DNA of 64,000 nt, from the NCBI RefSeq assembly GCF_014193515.1, contig NZ_BLXX01000016.1:1-64000 (forward strand), given 5' to 3'. Each line of letters starts with the position of its first letter. Position 1 is the stretch's first letter. Below the pieces are notes generated by a model. That model did no database searches and was not told the DNA's origin. It worked only from the letters and a program-made list of their open reading frames with translations. The DNA comes from Geomonas silvestris. Lineage in GTDB: Bacteria > Desulfobacterota > Desulfuromonadia > Geobacterales > Geobacteraceae. Shown here piece by piece: positions 62,316-64,000 of this stretch. Made by a program: the position numbers and the translations under genes.

Positions 62316-62464
62316 GTTCTACGTTCTACGTTCTACGTTGAAACCCAATGGGTCACGCGTAGGGCGTAGGGCGTAGAGCCGCTAACCTACAACCCGTTCT
62401 ACGTTCTGTGATCTACGTTAGCTACCACCGAGTCGGGGTTAACGTAGAACCTAGAACGTAGAAC
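62316..62464. repeat. Heptamer inverted-repeat element F (hpf-hprK gap)
   Basis: Left arm 62316-62343 has three GTTCTAC units plus GTTGAAA; right arm 62444-62464 has GTAGAAC, CTAGAAC, GTAGAAC and pairs with the left units at 20 of 21 positions. In the loop are three direct GCGTAGG-type units (62357-62377) and a further GTTCTAC array (62396-62416). The right arm ends 32 bp before the chosen hprK start. Confidence 0.87.
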
Positions 62465-62496
62465 CGCTTCTTGTGCGGGGAAAGGTCGGTAGTGCA

Positions 62497-63456
62497 GTGA
62501 ACAGCATGAGCCTCAGCATCAAGGACCTTCTCGAGGACAAGGCCTACGGGCTTGACCTCAAGCTCATCGGCGGGACGGCCGGTCTCTCCAACCGCCTCTA
62601 CAGTTCCCGTATCCAGAAACCGGGCCTCGCGCTCACCGGGTACACCGAGCACCTGCATCCGGACCGGGTCCAGGTACTGGGCAACACCGAGATCTCCTAC
62701 CTACGACAGATTCCCGACGCGCTCGGGCGCAAGCACATCGAGACCCTGTGCAGTTTCCCGATCGCCTGCTTCATCGTCACCAAGGGGCTTGATCCTCCCG
62801 AGTTTCTGAAGACCTCGGCAGAAGGGGCGGGGATTCCTCTTTTGGTGTCGCACCACCAGTCGTCCACCTTCATCTCCCTCGTCACCAAGTTCCTGGAAGA
62901 GAGCCTGCTCCCCTCGACCCACATCCACGGCGTGCTGGTGGACGTCTTGGGCGTGGGGGTGTTGCTGCTCGGCAAAAGCGGCATCGGCAAGAGCGAGTGC
63001 GCCCTGGACCTGGTGATCCGCGGGCACCGGCTGGTGGCGGACGACATCATCCACATCAAGAAGAAGATGCCCGCGGCCCTGGTAGGGCAGGCGGGAGAAT
63101 CGATCCAGCACCACATGGAGATCCGCGGGCTGGGGATCATCAACATCAAGGACCTCTACGGGGTCTCCTCGATCCGAGAGAAGAAGATCATCGACCTGGT
63201 GCTGGAACTCATGGAGTGGGACGCGAACCAGGAGTACGACCGCCTGGGGATCGACGAGCAGGTGAAGACCATCCTGGGCGTGGACCTGCCGCACCTCCAG
63301 GTGCCGGTGCGCCCGGGGAGAAACCTCACCTCCATCATCGAGGTGGCCGCCCGCAACTTCCTGTTGAAGGGGATGGGGTACCACTCTGCGAAGGAGTTCC
63401 ACGAAAAGCTTCTGGCGCGCCTCGAGGTGCGGCCCCTGGGCAACGAGGTGGAGTGA
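62497..63456 (+). CDS. hprK: HPr kinase/phosphorylase
   Basis: It phosphorylates HPr on serine and reverses it, linking PTS signals to metabolism. The 319 residues contain an N-terminal regulatory domain and the kinase core: HGVLVDVLG (active-site His144), Walker A GKSGIGKS at 159-166, and the signature GVSSIREKKIIDLVLELMEW. The GTG at 62497 is chosen on spacing to GGGGAAAGG (62477-62485); ATG 62506 is an alternative. rapZ begins 2 bp after its stop. Confidence 0.94.
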   Translation: MNSMSLSIKDLLEDKAYGLDLKLIGGTAGLSNRLYSSRIQKPGLALTGYTEHLHPDRVQVLGNTEISYLRQIPDALGRKHIETLCSFPIACFIVTKGLDPPEFLKTSAEGAGIPLLVSHHQSSTFISLVTKFLEESLLPSTHIHGVLVDVLGVGVLLLGKSGIGKSECALDLVIRGHRLVADDIIHIKKKMPAALVGQAGESIQHHMEIRGLGIINIKDLYGVSSIREKKIIDLVLELMEWDANQEYDRLGIDEQVKTILGVDLPHLQVPVRPGRNLTSIIEVAARNFLLKGMGYHSAKEFHEKLLARLEVRPLGNEVE

Positions 63457-63457
63457 G

Positions 63458-64000
63458 ATGCGCATCGTGATCATCACCGGGCTCTCCGGCTCGGGCAAGT
63501 CGACCGCGGTACGCGCCCTGGAGGACGAAGGGTTCTTCTGCCTGGACAACCTCCCGGTCTCGCTGGTCTCCACCTTCATCGACCTGGTGGAACACTCGCG
63601 CGAGGACATAAAGGACGTGGCGCTCGTCATGGACATTCGCGGCCGCGACTTCATGAAAGGGTACGACGAGGTGTTCAGGAACCTGACCCAGACCGGCCAC
63701 ATCCTGAAGATCTTCTTCTTCGACGCGAGCGACGAGGTGTTGATCCGCCGCTTCTCGGAGACCAGGCGCCGGCACCCGGCCCTGGACGGCGGCACGGTCC
63801 CCGAGGGGATCAGCTTCGAGCGCGACCAGCTGGCGGGGCTGCGGCGCATCGCCACCGCGATCATCGACACCTCGGAGATGAACGTGCACCGGCTGAAGGA
63901 GGTGGTGATCTCCAGCATCAAGGGGAGCGAGAGCGCCCTCGAGATGCAGGTGAACCTGCAGTCCTTCGGCTTTCGCTACGGGATCCCCCTGGAGAGCGAC
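63458..64000 (+). CDS. rapZ: RNase adapter protein RapZ, N-terminal part (cut by window end)
   Basis: The visible 181 residues show the P-loop GLSGSGKST at 8-16 (ITGLSGSGKSTAVRALEDEGFFCLDNLP) and the conserved MDIRGRDFMKG, RRRHPAL and FGFRYGIP segments near the end of the fragment. RapZ binds nucleotides and, in enteric bacteria, guides small-RNA processing of glmS control; the order hprK-rapZ and a likely PTS gene after it is common. The gene continues past the window. Confidence 0.95.
   Translation, partial: MRIVIITGLSGSGKSTAVRALEDEGFFCLDNLPVSLVSTFIDLVEHSREDIKDVALVMDIRGRDFMKGYDEVFRNLTQTGHILKIFFFDASDEVLIRRFSETRRRHPALDGGTVPEGISFERDQLAGLRRIATAIIDTSEMNVHRLKEVVISSIKGSESALEMQVNLQSFGFRYGIPLESD

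Noticed and set aside
62316-62464. Heptamer arrays as a CRISPR array
   Set aside because: Units are 7 bp, contiguous and inverted, with no unique spacers and no cas genes nearby.

Overview
The window reads as a contiguous chromosomal segment of a GC-rich Gram-negative bacterium, most likely a Deltaproteobacterium of the Geobacter group (Geobacterales). This is inferred from a complete lipid A/LPS pathway, the lptC-lptA-lptB-rpoN-hpf-hprK-rapZ order, a BirA-type biotin operator, and overall gene content. No species is claimed.

Layout. 1-158: tail of an rRNA operon (5S rRNA and its terminator). 322-16152: mixed housekeeping genes (ModF-like ABC protein, uracil-DNA glycosylase, M16 peptidase, DMT transporter, two small envelope proteins, Lnt, GlgX, chorismate synthase, small stress/envelope-type proteins, a fatty acid hydroxylase-family membrane protein, a 4Fe-4S protein). 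16388-20832: a membrane phosphoesterase, then a biotin-precursor operon bioF-bioH-bioC behind a recognisable BirA operator. 20906-24121: EttA-type ABC-F factor and an RCC1-repeat lipoprotein. 24258-40652: lysS, then an outer-membrane assembly run: lolC/E-lolD-bamA-skp-lpxD-fabZ-lpxA-lpxB-msbA-lpxL-PAP2 phosphatase-waaA-lpxK. 40973-57964: Trm112-like protein, heptosyltransferases waaF and waaC, a strain-specific-looking block of glycosyl- and methyltransferases on both strands, a membrane sulfatase-fold transferase, an unknown deoxyhypusine-synthase-like protein, hldE and gmd. 58191-64000: lptC-lptA-lptB, rpoN, hpf, hprK and the 5' part of rapZ (cut by the window end).

How it works together. 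Roughly 35 kb covers lipoprotein release (Lol), beta-barrel insertion (BamA/Skp), lipid A synthesis (LpxD, FabZ, LpxA, LpxB, LpxK, an LpxL-like acyltransferase), flipping (MsbA), Kdo and heptose addition (WaaA, WaaF, WaaC, HldE), outer-core decoration, and LPS export (LptCAB). Many genes overlap by 4 bp (ATGA/GTGA), indicating translational coupling. No LpxH or LpxI homologue lies between lpxA and lpxB or elsewhere in the window.

Most unusual signal. Several gaps in the envelope gene runs hold arrays of 7-bp units (one of 6-bp units) arranged as inverted repeats that could fold into long hairpins: 30745-30869, 32508-32589, 33390-33452, 42173-42333, 54847-55351 and 62316-62464. In one of them (54847-54874 against 55324-55351) the loop contains a comparatively AT-rich gene for a four-helix-bundle protein of the 23S rRNA intervening-sequence (IVP/S23) family. 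That arrangement, a stem with an IVP gene in the loop, resembles an intervening sequence outside rRNA. It is the best candidate here for an undescribed mobile or RNA-processing element.
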